A stretch of DNA of 52,158 bases from an uncultured Prevotellaceae bacterium (GTDB lineage: Bacteria; Bacteroidota; Bacteroidia; Bacteroidales; Bacteroidaceae). The position numbers were made by a program, and so were the translations under genes. Shown here piece by piece: positions 33,585-41,657 of this stretch; position 1 is the first letter of the stretch, and each line of letters opens with the position of its first letter. The stretch lies in contig CAMADY010000007.1 in NCBI GenBank assembly GCA_945831805.1, forward strand, positions 1 to 52,158. The letters are read 5' to 3'. The notes under the pieces were generated by a model. That model saw nothing but the letters and a program-made list of their open reading frames with translations, was not told where the DNA came from and ran no database searches.

Positions 33585-34271
33585 TTGGAACCATCAGTAT
33601 TCATAAGTAAATTCAAAAGCCGCTTCCTGTGGCTGAACCTCCTTGCTATGGCTGTAGTAATAGTTGTCATGGCTATAGGACTGCAGTTTGCTATGGATTT
33701 CTACACGCATCACGGAGAGACGATAACCGTTCCGGACGTGCGTAAGCAACCATGCGAGGGTTCCATCGACATGCTTGAGGATATGGGATTCATCGTAGAG
33801 GTTAACGATACCGGCTACGTTAAGAACCTTCCCCCGGGTACTATCCTCATGCAGCTGCCGTTGCCAGGCACGGTGGTGAAGAGTGGCAGAACAATCTACC
33901 TTACCATCAATGCTACGGACTCCCCTACCCTAACACTGCCTGATGTCATAGACAACAGCTCATGGCGTGAGGCAGAGGCAAGACTGAAGACGCTTGGCTT
34001 CAAGGTAGGACCGCCGCAGTATGTCTTTGGTGAGAAAGACTGGGTCTATGGCATTCTCGTAAATGGCAGGAACGTCACGACAGGTCAGAAGATATCTGTT
34101 GAAAGCACACTCATTGTACAGGTGGGCAACGGTCATCGCGATGCGTCAGACTCCGTATATGTCACCGACCGACAGGTGGATCCGTTCGAGGAAATCTATG
34201 AGGACGTGAGCATTGACGAAGGCGGATCTGGCGATTCTGGAGAAAAGGACGACTTCGAGGTGATTGAGTAG
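33585..34271 (+). CDS. PASTA domain membrane protein
   Basis: A 228-residue protein with an N-terminal cytoplasmic tail, one TM helix (about 16-38, LNLLAMAVVIVVMAIGLQF), and two to three PASTA repeats outside (TVPDVRKQPCEGSIDML, TLPDVIDNSSWREAEARL, then a third degenerate one). It ends in a highly acidic tail. PASTA domains can bind peptidoglycan or beta-lactams, but no kinase or transpeptidase domain is attached. The start is a TTG at 33585, as no earlier ATG fits and the next Met lies inside the TM helix. It precedes an RluD-type gene and ddl. Confidence 0.88.
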   Translation: MEPSVFISKFKSRFLWLNLLAMAVVIVVMAIGLQFAMDFYTHHGETITVPDVRKQPCEGSIDMLEDMGFIVEVNDTGYVKNLPPGTILMQLPLPGTVVKSGRTIYLTINATDSPTLTLPDVIDNSSWREAEARLKTLGFKVGPPQYVFGEKDWVYGILVNGRNVTTGQKISVESTLIVQVGNGHRDASDSVYVTDRQVDPFEEIYEDVSIDEGGSGDSGEKDDFEVIE

Positions 34272-34289
34272 TTCATAGTGCATTGCATA

Positions 34290-34340
34290 ATTCATAATGC
34301 TTAGTGCATAATTCATAATGCTTAGTGCATAATTCATAAT
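34290..34340 (+). repeat. 21-bp tandem repeat between the PASTA gene and the RluD gene
   Basis: Two exact 21-nt units (34290-34310 and 34311-34331) beginning ATTCATAATGCTTAGTG, plus a 9-nt partial third copy. A degenerate copy precedes them at about 34271-34289. Confidence 0.9.
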
Positions 34341-34386
34341 TATTTGCGTGGCTCATCTTGCCGCGCAATTCATAAATTAGTATATA

Positions 34387-35424
34387 TTGGAAGAACAAGA
34401 GCTTTTTGAACATTTCCGTATTGAGGCAGATGCCGGTCAGGTGCCGTTGAGAATCGATAAGTTCCTGACGGAGCACATGGCACACTCATCGCGCAACCGT
34501 ATTCAGGCGGCTGCCGATGCCGGCTACATCTTCGCCAACGACAAACCCGTAAAGTCCAACTACAAGGTTCGCCCTGGCGACGTCATCACGCTGATGCTCG
34601 AAGACCCTAAGCACGACACCACTATCTATCCGGAGGACATCCCGCTGAACATCGTCTATGAAGACGACCAGCTGATGATAATAAACAAGGAGGCTGGAAT
34701 GGTTGTTCATCCGGGTGCGGGCAACTTCAACGGTACGCTCATCAATGCCATAGCATGGCACATGAAGGATGTTCCAACGTTCGACCCTAACTCACCGGAG
34801 GTAGGTCTGGTCCACCGCATTGACAAGGACACCAGCGGACTTATCGTTGTGGCAAAGACGCCGGAGGCAAAGACGCATCTCGGCAAGCAGTTCTTCGTAC
34901 ACGACACCCACCGCTCCTACAACTGCCTCGTGTGGGGACACTTCCAAGAGAACAGCGGAACGATAGAGGGTAACATAACACGCGACCCGAAGGATCGTCT
35001 GCGTATGACCGTAGCACCAATGAACTCCGACATCGGCAAGCCAGCGATAACCCACTGGCGTGTGATAGAAAAGTTCGGTTACGTTACGCTCGTGGAATGC
35101 ATCCTTGAGACAGGCCGTACACACCAGATTCGTGCTCACATGAAGCAGATAGGCCATCCACTCTTCGGTGACGAGCGCTATGGCGGCATGGAGATACTGC
35201 GTGGTGAGCGCAGCGCAAGCTACAAGGCTTTCATCAACAACTGCTTCAAGGTATGCCCACGTCAGGCTCTTCACGCAAAGACTCTCGGTTTCATACACCC
35301 AACTACAGGCGAGCAGATGGACTTCACCTCAGAATGGCCGGAGGACTTTGCCGCACTTATCGAGAAATGGCGCGGATATGTCGAAGGTACAACGCGCGAC
35401 ACATTGAATAATAGAGACAAATAA
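34387..35424 (+). CDS. RluA/RluD family 23S rRNA pseudouridine synthase
   Basis: A 345-residue pseudouridine synthase. An S4 RNA-binding domain (about 18-80, LRIDKFLTEHMAHSSRNRIQ) is followed by the catalytic domain with GLVHRIDKDTSGLIVVAKT (catalytic Asp146). The conserved RTHQIRAHMKQIGHPLFGD segment follows. Order and size fit RluD, which modifies helix 69 of 23S rRNA. The start is a TTG at 34387; no ATG is available before the S4 domain. A 21-bp repeat array lies just upstream. It runs toward ddl with a 29-nt gap. Confidence 0.9.
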   Translation: MEEQELFEHFRIEADAGQVPLRIDKFLTEHMAHSSRNRIQAAADAGYIFANDKPVKSNYKVRPGDVITLMLEDPKHDTTIYPEDIPLNIVYEDDQLMIINKEAGMVVHPGAGNFNGTLINAIAWHMKDVPTFDPNSPEVGLVHRIDKDTSGLIVVAKTPEAKTHLGKQFFVHDTHRSYNCLVWGHFQENSGTIEGNITRDPKDRLRMTVAPMNSDIGKPAITHWRVIEKFGYVTLVECILETGRTHQIRAHMKQIGHPLFGDERYGGMEILRGERSASYKAFINNCFKVCPRQALHAKTLGFIHPTTGEQMDFTSEWPEDFAALIEKWRGYVEGTTRDTLNNRDK

Positions 35425-35453
35425 TAGAATAAAGGTATTATTTTTTGAATGAA

Positions 35454-36446
35454 ATGAAAAAAATAGCGATTATCTGTGGTGGTGACTCATCAGAGCATGA
35501 TGTATCACTCCGTTCGGGAGCAGGTATCTACTCCTTCTTCAACAAGGACAAGTACGACCTCTACATCGTTGACCTCAAGACTGGCGACTGGCATGTGAAC
35601 CTCCCTGACGGCACAACAGCAGAGATAGACAAGAACGACTTCTCGTTCGTTGAGAACGGCGAGAAGAAAACCTTCGACTACTGTTATATCACCATCCATG
35701 GCGCTCCTGGTGAGAACGGACTGCTGCAGGGCTACTTCGACCTTATCAAGATGCCTTATTCTACCAGCGGCGTGCTCGTTGAGGCAATGACATTCGATAA
35801 GTTCGTACTCAACAACTACCTCCGTTCCTACGGCATCAGCGTTGCTGAAAGCATACTCGTCCGCAAGGGTGAGGAAGCTAACATCACCGACGAGACCATC
35901 AAGTCAACTGTGGGCTACCCATGTTTCGTAAAGCCTGCTGCCGACGGTTCCAGCTTCGGTGTCAGCAAGGTAAAGGACTTCTCACAGATGGCTGACGCAC
36001 TGAAGCTCGCACTCGGCGAGAGCGACACCGTCATGATAGAGGGATTCCTCGACGGCATGGAGATCTCGCAGGGTGTCTATAAGACAAAGACGAAGTCTGT
36101 TGTGCTTCCTGCTACGGAGGTTGTAACGCAAAATGAGTTCTTCGACTACGACGCTAAGTACAACGGTCAGGTAGAGGAGATAACACCTGCCCGCATGGAG
36201 CCGGAGGTTGCAGAGCGTGTAGCAAAGATAACATCCGCTATCTACGACATCCTTCATGCCAACGGTATCATCCGCATCGACTATATCATCGGCAAGACAC
36301 CATCAGGCGAATCAAAGATCAACATGCTTGAAATCAACACTACTCCTGGCATGACCGCCACATCGTTCATCCCCCAGCAGGTACGCGCTGCCGGACTTGA
36401 CATGGGCGAGGTACTCTCAGAGATTGTTGAGAACCAGATTGGATAA
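35454..36446 (+). CDS. ddl: D-alanine--D-alanine ligase
   Basis: Makes D-Ala-D-Ala for peptidoglycan. The 330-residue ATP-grasp protein begins MKKIAIICGGDSSEHDVSLRSG. It carries HGAPGENGLLQGYFDLI, the ATP-binding segment CFVKPAADGSSFGVSKV, and the C-terminal INMLEINTTPGMTATSFIPQQ with the metal-binding Glu and Asn. The ATG at 35454 is chosen over an in-frame TTG three codons upstream. It is 18 nt from the acyltransferase gene. Confidence 0.96.
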   Translation: MKKIAIICGGDSSEHDVSLRSGAGIYSFFNKDKYDLYIVDLKTGDWHVNLPDGTTAEIDKNDFSFVENGEKKTFDYCYITIHGAPGENGLLQGYFDLIKMPYSTSGVLVEAMTFDKFVLNNYLRSYGISVAESILVRKGEEANITDETIKSTVGYPCFVKPAADGSSFGVSKVKDFSQMADALKLALGESDTVMIEGFLDGMEISQGVYKTKTKSVVLPATEVVTQNEFFDYDAKYNGQVEEITPARMEPEVAERVAKITSAIYDILHANGIIRIDYIIGKTPSGESKINMLEINTTPGMTATSFIPQQVRAAGLDMGEVLSEIVENQIG

Positions 36447-36464
36447 TCCTTTGTGATTGTAAAG

Positions 36465-37694
36465 ATGGAAATAAAAGATTTCGACGAAATACGTCCCTAC
36501 AACGAGGACGAGATGCCCGTTGTCTTTGAGGAACTCCTCAAGGACCGACAGTTCAATGCCATGGTGAAAGGCTTTACGCCGTGGCTGCCGAAGGGACTGC
36601 GCAACGCCATACTGCGACTGCTCTTCAAGGGCGTAAAGTCCGCTCAGGACTTCCAGGTGCGCTTCATGAAGCCTATCGTAAGACTGGAACTTGCGAAATG
36701 TACCAACGGAGCATCCTTCGGTTATCCAAAGGACATGAACAAGCACGGCCGATACATCTTCATGTCTAACCACAGAGACATCGTACTCGACTCTGCCATC
36801 CTCGACCTCATGCTCCATAACAACGGCTTCGAGCGTACCTGCGAGATAGGCATCGGTGACAACCTCCTTATCTATCCTTGGATAAAGAAACTGGTGCGTA
36901 TGAACAAATGCTTCACCGTTCGTCGCGGATTGACAGCCCATGAGATGATGCGCTCCTCTGTACTGATGAGCCGGTACATACACTATGCCGTCAACGAGAA
37001 GGGCGAGAACATCTGGATTGCGCAGCGTGAGGGACGTGCCAAGGACTCCGACGACCGCATGCAGGACTCCGTACTGAAGATGTTTGTCATGGGCTATGAG
37101 GCTACAGACAACGTAGCTGCTGATGCTGACAACGCAAACACTGACACTGCAGCAGGCAAGAAGCCATCGCCTTCCGTAGCAGAGGCACTGAAGCATCTGC
37201 ATATCGCACCGCTCACCATCTCCTACGAGTATGACCCTTGCGACTACCTTAAGGCAGAGGAATTCCAGTTCAAGCGTGACGTACAGGGATGGAAGAAGTC
37301 CAAGCAGGACGATCTCGACAACATGAAGACGGGCATCCTCGGTAAGAAAGGGCGCGTACACTACGAGATATCACCATGCATCGACGAGTGGCTCGACACC
37401 ATCGACACTTCTCTTCCGAAGAAGGAGCAGTTCCGCATCATCGCAGAGCACATCGACAAGGAGATTCACTCACGCTATAAGCTGTACCCATGCAACTGGA
37501 TTGCCATGGATGAGCTCGACGGTACAAACAACTCCGACAAATACACAGCCAAGGACAAGGATACCTTCGAGGCGTATCTCAAGGGACAGATTGCAAAGGT
37601 CAAGGTGCCTAATCCGGATTACGCTTTCCTCCGTGAACGCATACTGACAATGTACGCTAACCCTTGCCGCAACAAGGTAAAAAGCAATAAGTAA
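36465..37694 (+). CDS. 1-acyl-glycerol-3-phosphate acyltransferase-like protein
   Basis: A 409-residue member of the PlsC/LPLAT superfamily. The motif I region reads FMSNHRDIVLDSAIL, with His103 and Asp109, a spacing of Hx5D instead of Hx4D. Motif II-like sequence is FTVRRG and motif III-like is REGRAKDSD. It is longer than classical PlsC (about 245) and has a large C-terminal domain without TM helices. It may acylate a lysophospholipid or another lipid. A GTG at 36453 is an alternative start. The last codons (Ser-Asn-Lys and the stop) lie inside a heptamer repeat. Confidence 0.8.
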   Translation: MEIKDFDEIRPYNEDEMPVVFEELLKDRQFNAMVKGFTPWLPKGLRNAILRLLFKGVKSAQDFQVRFMKPIVRLELAKCTNGASFGYPKDMNKHGRYIFMSNHRDIVLDSAILDLMLHNNGFERTCEIGIGDNLLIYPWIKKLVRMNKCFTVRRGLTAHEMMRSSVLMSRYIHYAVNEKGENIWIAQREGRAKDSDDRMQDSVLKMFVMGYEATDNVAADADNANTDTAAGKKPSPSVAEALKHLHIAPLTISYEYDPCDYLKAEEFQFKRDVQGWKKSKQDDLDNMKTGILGKKGRVHYEISPCIDEWLDTIDTSLPKKEQFRIIAEHIDKEIHSRYKLYPCNWIAMDELDGTNNSDKYTAKDKDTFEAYLKGQIAKVKVPNPDYAFLRERILTMYANPCRNKVKSNK

Positions 37695-37717
37695 TAAGCA
37701 ATAAGTAATAAGTAATA
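37683..37717 (+). repeat. Heptamer repeat AGTAATA spanning a stop codon
   Basis: Five 7-nt units (AGCAATA, AGTAATA, AGCAATA, AGTAATA, AGTAATA). The first two provide the last codons and the stop codon of the acyltransferase gene. Confidence 0.85.
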
Positions 37718-37742
37718 CAACCTTCGCTTGTGCTCAAGTTGC

Positions 37743-37766
37743 GGTTGTTCGGTTTTGCGGTTATTC
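37743..37766 (+). repeat. Octamer repeats before the lipoprotein gene
   Basis: GGTTGTTC, GGTTTTGC and GGTTATTC, ending 5 nt before the ATG at 37772. They belong to the family at 8259, 20837 and 27809. Confidence 0.8.
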
Positions 37767-37771
37767 GGCCA

Positions 37772-38410
37772 ATGCGAAAAATTCTTACTATAATAGGTAT
37801 AATCCTCATCATCTCTTCTTGTAAGCAGGATGTTTACGAGAAGGGCGATGGGGATTTGTCGTATATGCAGACGGAGTATGCCGACGTTACGCTTAGTGGC
37901 GGATACGTGAAAAGCGTTATTACCGACAAAGGCGTGAACCTGCCTATCCCTGAAATATGGAAGGTACAGCAGGACATAAAGACAGACACGCTATTCCGCC
38001 GTCTGCTGTATTATAAAACCGACGGAAAAGTCTTTACTGAACTTCTCGACGCTAAGCCTGTCGCCATTCTCAAGCCTCACACGCCACAGGACATCGGCGA
38101 GATGAAGACCGATCCTGTGAAGCTCATTGCTGCCGCTGGCTCTGCCAACGGGAAATACGCCAACATACATCTCGGCATAATGACCGGCAATGCAGCAGAA
38201 ACGTCGCAGTTGCTGCGGTTCCGCCTCGACTCTGAACACTCCATCGACAAAGGTCGCCGCAACATCACGCTCTATCACAATCAGGCAGGACAGCCGGAGT
38301 ATTACACTCAGGACATCTACCTCAGCCTTCCCTTCGGCACGCAAGATACTCTCGATATAACCTTCAACACATACTCAGGCGTTGAGCGTAGAATTCTCGT
38401 AAGAAAATAA
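37772..38410 (+). CDS. Lipoprotein, possibly NigD-like
   Basis: A 212-residue protein with a lipoprotein signal: MRKILTIIGIILIISSC, lipobox ISSC, mature start CKQDVYEKGDGD. The rest is predicted beta-rich with no catalytic motif I recognise. Size and style recall the NigD family of Bacteroidetes envelope lipoproteins, but I cannot confirm this. The start is placed at 37772, because the 14 in-frame codons upstream come from an octamer repeat. It is followed by a long bidirectional terminator and convergent genes. Confidence 0.7.
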   Translation: MRKILTIIGIILIISSCKQDVYEKGDGDLSYMQTEYADVTLSGGYVKSVITDKGVNLPIPEIWKVQQDIKTDTLFRRLLYYKTDGKVFTELLDAKPVAILKPHTPQDIGEMKTDPVKLIAAAGSANGKYANIHLGIMTGNAAETSQLLRFRLDSEHSIDKGRRNITLYHNQAGQPEYYTQDIYLSLPFGTQDTLDITFNTYSGVERRILVRK

Positions 38411-38554
38411 AATAAACGAGAAGCATACATTCCTAGACCAATTTGTCCGAACACCGCATTAACACTATGATTACGAGGGTAAATGTTTCGTTAATAACCT
38501 ACGCCCAAGCTACAACTCATGTACCATAGAAAGAGTGAATGGATTTGACAGAAA

Positions 38555-38600
38555 AAAACTGTCATATAGCAATTTGTTTCGCTATATGACAGTTTTATTT
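38555..38600. terminator. Bidirectional terminator between convergent genes
   Basis: AAAACTGTCATATAGC (38555-38570) pairs perfectly with GCTATATGACAGTTTT (38581-38596) over a 10-nt loop. A T-rich run follows on the plus strand (TTTTATTTTTTT) and an AAAAAAA block precedes it, giving T-runs in both directions. Confidence 0.9.
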
Positions 38601-38621
38601 TTTTATACATAAAAAACGCTT

Positions 38622-39356
38622 TTAGAACAGCTCCGCCGGAATCATCTGCTTTGCATTCTCGAAGTCAGAGACGGTGTCGAGTTCGCAGGAGAAATAGTTG
38701 CTGACGTTCAGCACGCGGTAGGTATGGCCCATAGGGATGAGTCGCTCGAATGCAAGCTCGTAGAACTTGTTTTCCAGATGCTCCTCGTTCATCATCGGTT
38801 CCAGAACCTTGTAGAGCGCTGTGGTGTATGCCTTGCCCATCTTCTCTATGCCGAGACTCTCTCCGGCAGCATCGGCAGGATTGCACGTCTTGCTGATTTC
38901 CTTTATGGTGCCTTCAGCATCCACAACCACCTTCATCTCTTCTTCGCCAAGCTCGTGCTCTATGAGTGTCAGCACGTTGTCTGCCTCGCACTCCAGCACC
39001 TTCTGAGGTATCTGTGGGTCGTAGAGGAGGTCGCTGTCCAGGAGGAGTATCTCCTCGCCATCAGCCTCAGGGCGTGCAAGCCAGAGAGAATAGATATTGT
39101 TCGTGGAGTCATAGACGTCGTTGTAGATGAACGTCACCTTTATACTGTCGCCGTACTGCTCCTTGACGAATGTCTCAATCATCTCGTGCAGGTAGCCCGT
39201 AACGATGCAGAACTCCTTGATGCCGCAACCGATGAGGGCATCCATCGATCGCTGCAGCAGTGAACGCTCTCCTACCTTCAGCAGACTCTTCGGGGTGTTG
39301 CTCGTCAGCGGACGAAGACGTGATGCAGTACCAGCTGCAAGAATTATCGCTTTCAT
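38622..39356 (-). CDS. LicC-like nucleotidyltransferase (probable CTP:phospho-amino-alcohol cytidylyltransferase)
   Basis: A 244-residue sugar-nucleotidyltransferase-fold protein. MKAIILAAGTASRLRPLT followed by TPKSLLKV is the nucleotide-binding signature, and LLLDSDLLYD gives the metal-binding Asp. The region IYNDVYDSTNNIYSLWLA resembles LicC, which makes CDP-choline, more than hexose-phosphate enzymes. It starts 1 nt after the stop of the aminotransferase gene, so the two are one unit. With the divergent CDP-alcohol phosphotransferase it could activate phosphoethanolamine, phosphocholine or a related head group. The substrate is inference. The in-frame upstream extension overlaps the preceding gene and is rejected. 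Confidence 0.8.
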   Translation of the reverse strand: MKAIILAAGTASRLRPLTSNTPKSLLKVGERSLLQRSMDALIGCGIKEFCIVTGYLHEMIETFVKEQYGDSIKVTFIYNDVYDSTNNIYSLWLARPEADGEEILLLDSDLLYDPQIPQKVLECEADNVLTLIEHELGEEEMKVVVDAEGTIKEISKTCNPADAAGESLGIEKMGKAYTTALYKVLEPMMNEEHLENKFYELAFERLIPMGHTYRVLNVSNYFSCELDTVSDFENAKQMIPAELF

Positions 39357-39357
39357 A

Positions 39358-40395
39358 TTACTTATTATAGAATACTCGCTTGATCGTGTCAACAACAACC
39401 TGAATCTGCTCCTTACGACCGAGAGTAATGCGCAGGCAGTCCTCAAGTCCCTTGTCGCCCATGAACTTTATCTTGTAGTTCTGCTCAGCCATAGCCTTCT
39501 GCAGAGCCTCCTTGATAGCGACAGGATACTTTATGAGGATGAAGTTTGCAACACTCTTATACACCTTGAAGCCAGGCAGTGAGCCGAGTTCCTTCTGGAA
39601 GAGCTGACGGTCCCACTCCATCTCGTCTGCCACCTTGCGGTAGTGCTCGTCGCTCTCAAGTGCAGCGAGTGCCACGCTCTCAGAGAAGCGGTTGTAGCCG
39701 AGGTACTTGTTGGAGTAGCTCAGGAACTGGTCGTGACCCTTGCCGATGAATCCGAAGCCCACGCGGAGACCAGGCAGACCATAGAACTTACTCAGCGTAC
39801 GTGAGATTATGAGGTTGTTATACTTGTTTACGAGAGGTGCAATGTAGTCGGTGTCTGTTGTAATGAATGAAGCGTATGCCTCATCAACGAGCACCATAGT
39901 GTCTGATGGGATGTTCTCCATTATCTTGCCTATCTCCTCAGAAGAGAGGCTGTTACCCGTCGGGTTGTTCGGAGAAGCCAGCAGGAGCATGCGTGGGTGA
40001 ATGCGGTTGGTGTATTCTATTACCTCGTCAACGTCGTATGCGAAGGTGTCGCCGGTCTCGTGCAGAGGGTACATCTCGAAAGAGCCGCCACACTCCGAAG
40101 CCACGCAGTTGTAGTACCACCAGGAGAACTCCGGAATGAGAATCGTCTTGTTGTCGCCCTCCATAAGGAAGTAGTGGATGGCGTTCTTCAGTATCTCCTC
40201 ACCGCCGTATGCCAGCAGCACCTGATCCTCCGGTACGTTATAGATCTCGCTAAGGCGAACGCTCACAACGCTCTTCTTGCCCTGGTCAAAGATGCGAGTG
40301 TAGAAGCAGAGGGTCTCTGGCTCGAAGTTCTTAATTGCATCAACAACCTTCTGTGAAGGCTGGAAGTTAAATTCATTTCTGTCAAGGAAATTCAT
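39358..40395 (-). CDS. HisC/CobD-like PLP-dependent aminotransferase or decarboxylase
   Basis: A 345-residue fold type I PLP enzyme. Motifs are LLLASPNNPTGNSLS, VLVDEAYASF and the Schiff-base lysine in ISRTLSKFYGLPGLRVGF. The family holds histidinol-phosphate aminotransferases and also CobD-type threonine-phosphate decarboxylases, which make phospho-amino-alcohols. No other histidine or cobamide biosynthesis gene is near. Coupled translation with the LicC-like gene suggests it makes the substrate of that enzyme, for instance phosphoethanolamine from phosphoserine. That is a hypothesis. The start MNFLDRNEF at 40395 is chosen because the 23 upstream residues cross the promoter region. Confidence 0.8.
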   Translation of the reverse strand: MNFLDRNEFNFQPSQKVVDAIKNFEPETLCFYTRIFDQGKKSVVSVRLSEIYNVPEDQVLLAYGGEEILKNAIHYFLMEGDNKTILIPEFSWWYYNCVASECGGSFEMYPLHETGDTFAYDVDEVIEYTNRIHPRMLLLASPNNPTGNSLSSEEIGKIMENIPSDTMVLVDEAYASFITTDTDYIAPLVNKYNNLIISRTLSKFYGLPGLRVGFGFIGKGHDQFLSYSNKYLGYNRFSESVALAALESDEHYRKVADEMEWDRQLFQKELGSLPGFKVYKSVANFILIKYPVAIKEALQKAMAEQNYKIKFMGDKGLEDCLRITLGRKEQIQVVVDTIKRVFYNK

Positions 40396-40428
40396 ATCTT
40401 TTCTTTTTGTCGTTTTCGTTTCAACTTG

Positions 40429-40460
40429 CAAAATTACTACTTTTTTTTGAATTGACCAAA
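40429..40460 (-). promoter_or_regulatory. Promoter of the aminotransferase-nucleotidyltransferase operon
   Basis: On the minus strand TTTG (40457-40460) and TAATTTTG (40429-40436) are 20 nt apart, a full match. The start codon lies 33 nt further. Confidence 0.75.
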
Positions 40461-40583
40461 ACAAACTCGCGTGTATGTATATAATAAGGTAATAAAAGTG
40501 CAGATTTACGTATTTTTAGCACTACAAACACTGCAAAACGATGATTTTTACTACATTTACGATGCTAATTCAGAAATTATTTG

Positions 40584-40591
40584 TAATTTTG
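40584..40591 (+). promoter_or_regulatory. -7 element of the CDP-alcohol phosphotransferase gene
   Basis: TAATTTTG followed by CACTCGCAA at 40584-40591, about 75 nt before the ATG. No perfect -33 TTTG is present. The leader contains two short TTTTA-rich stretches and no clear structure. Confidence 0.55.
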
Positions 40592-40665
40592 CACTCGCAA
40601 ACAGATTTACAATCAAAAGGATGTAAAGATTTTACACCGTCTTTTTAGAAGTTCATACAAATAAA

Positions 40666-41646
40666 ATGTTAGAAAATTACAAGAAAACTATCAAATCCAC
40701 CGAGACAGAAGACTGGCTCGACCTTCACGTAGTACGTCCCGTATGTTACCTCCTCGCTTGCCTCTTTGCAAAGCTTGACATACACCCTAACACCGTCACC
40801 ATTGCATCTATGTTCGTAGGTGCCGGCTCCACCTATTTCTTCATCTCAGGCAGTTGGTATTACAGCGGCGTAGAAGGTCTTGTCAACAACCTCATCGCTA
40901 TCGCCATGCTCATCTTTGCCGACCTTCTCGACTGCACCGACGGTCAGCTGGCGCGTATGACGGGTAAGAAGAGTCCACTCGGACGAATACTCGACGGCAT
41001 TGCCGGATTCACATGGTTCGTTCCTATCTACCACGGTCTCATCTACCGCTTCTACCTCCACCACGACATTGAGTTCGGTTGGTTCGGAATTGAGAACACA
41101 GAGCAGAACACGCTGATAGCCACAGCCATTGTTTATATCTTCGGTCTCTATGCGGGCTTCAGTGGAACGGGCGGTCAGCAGCGCCTTGCAGACTACTATA
41201 TACAGGTTCACCTCTTCTTCCTCAAGGGCGAAAAAGGCAGCGAACTCGACAGTTCCCTGACGCAACAGGAGAAGTACGACCAGATGCCTTGGAAGGGTCA
41301 CCTCATCGAGAAATGCTTCCAGAAGTCATACGTGGGCTACACTCAGAAGCAGGAGAAGTCCACTCCAGAGTTCCAGAACATGCTCCGCAAGCTTATGGAC
41401 AAGTACGGCAGCATCGATAAGGTGCCCACCGAACTGCGCGAGGAGATACGCCGGAAGTCGCTGAAGATAATACCTTTCAACGGTATGCTCACCTTCAACT
41501 TCCGCACTCTCATTCTCATAGCAGCCGTACTTTGCGATGTCCCTGCAATGAACTTCATCGGCGAAGCCGTCGGCATGGGTCTATTCGCTATGTGGATCAA
41601 CCATAAGCACGAGTCTTTCTGCAAGGAAATAGCAGCAAAAATTTAG
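40666..41646 (+). CDS. CDP-alcohol phosphotransferase-like membrane protein lacking the fourth Asp
   Basis: A 326-residue membrane protein of the CDP-alcohol phosphatidyltransferase superfamily, which transfers phospho-alcohol between a CDP-activated donor and an alcohol. The signature reads D89-x2-D92-G-x2-A-R-x8-G106-x3-D110, but the position for the fourth Asp (114) is Gly (codon GGA at 41005-41007). That Asp is the proposed catalytic base. A soluble insert of about 90 residues (190-280) separates the TM blocks. It lies opposite the LicC-like gene and 11 nt before a flippase-like gene. The exact lipid is unknown. Confidence 0.82.
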   Translation: MLENYKKTIKSTETEDWLDLHVVRPVCYLLACLFAKLDIHPNTVTIASMFVGAGSTYFFISGSWYYSGVEGLVNNLIAIAMLIFADLLDCTDGQLARMTGKKSPLGRILDGIAGFTWFVPIYHGLIYRFYLHHDIEFGWFGIENTEQNTLIATAIVYIFGLYAGFSGTGGQQRLADYYIQVHLFFLKGEKGSELDSSLTQQEKYDQMPWKGHLIEKCFQKSYVGYTQKQEKSTPEFQNMLRKLMDKYGSIDKVPTELREEIRRKSLKIIPFNGMLTFNFRTLILIAAVLCDVPAMNFIGEAVGMGLFAMWINHKHESFCKEIAAKI

Positions 41647-41657
41647 TTCCGAACAAC

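Noticed and set aside
36417..37361. A 314-codon minus-strand frame opposite the acyltransferase gene
   Set aside because: Antisense shadow; the plus strand encodes a clear LPLAT-like protein.
38622..39446. Longer start for the LicC-like protein
   Set aside because: The 30 extra residues overlap the aminotransferase coding sequence and do not resemble the family N-terminus MKAIILAAG.
40666..41646. Cobalamin synthase (CobS) identity for the CDP-alcohol phosphotransferase
   Set aside because: The DG-x2-AR-x8-G-x3-D motif spacing fits CDP-alcohol phosphotransferases, and no other late cobamide synthesis gene is adjacent.
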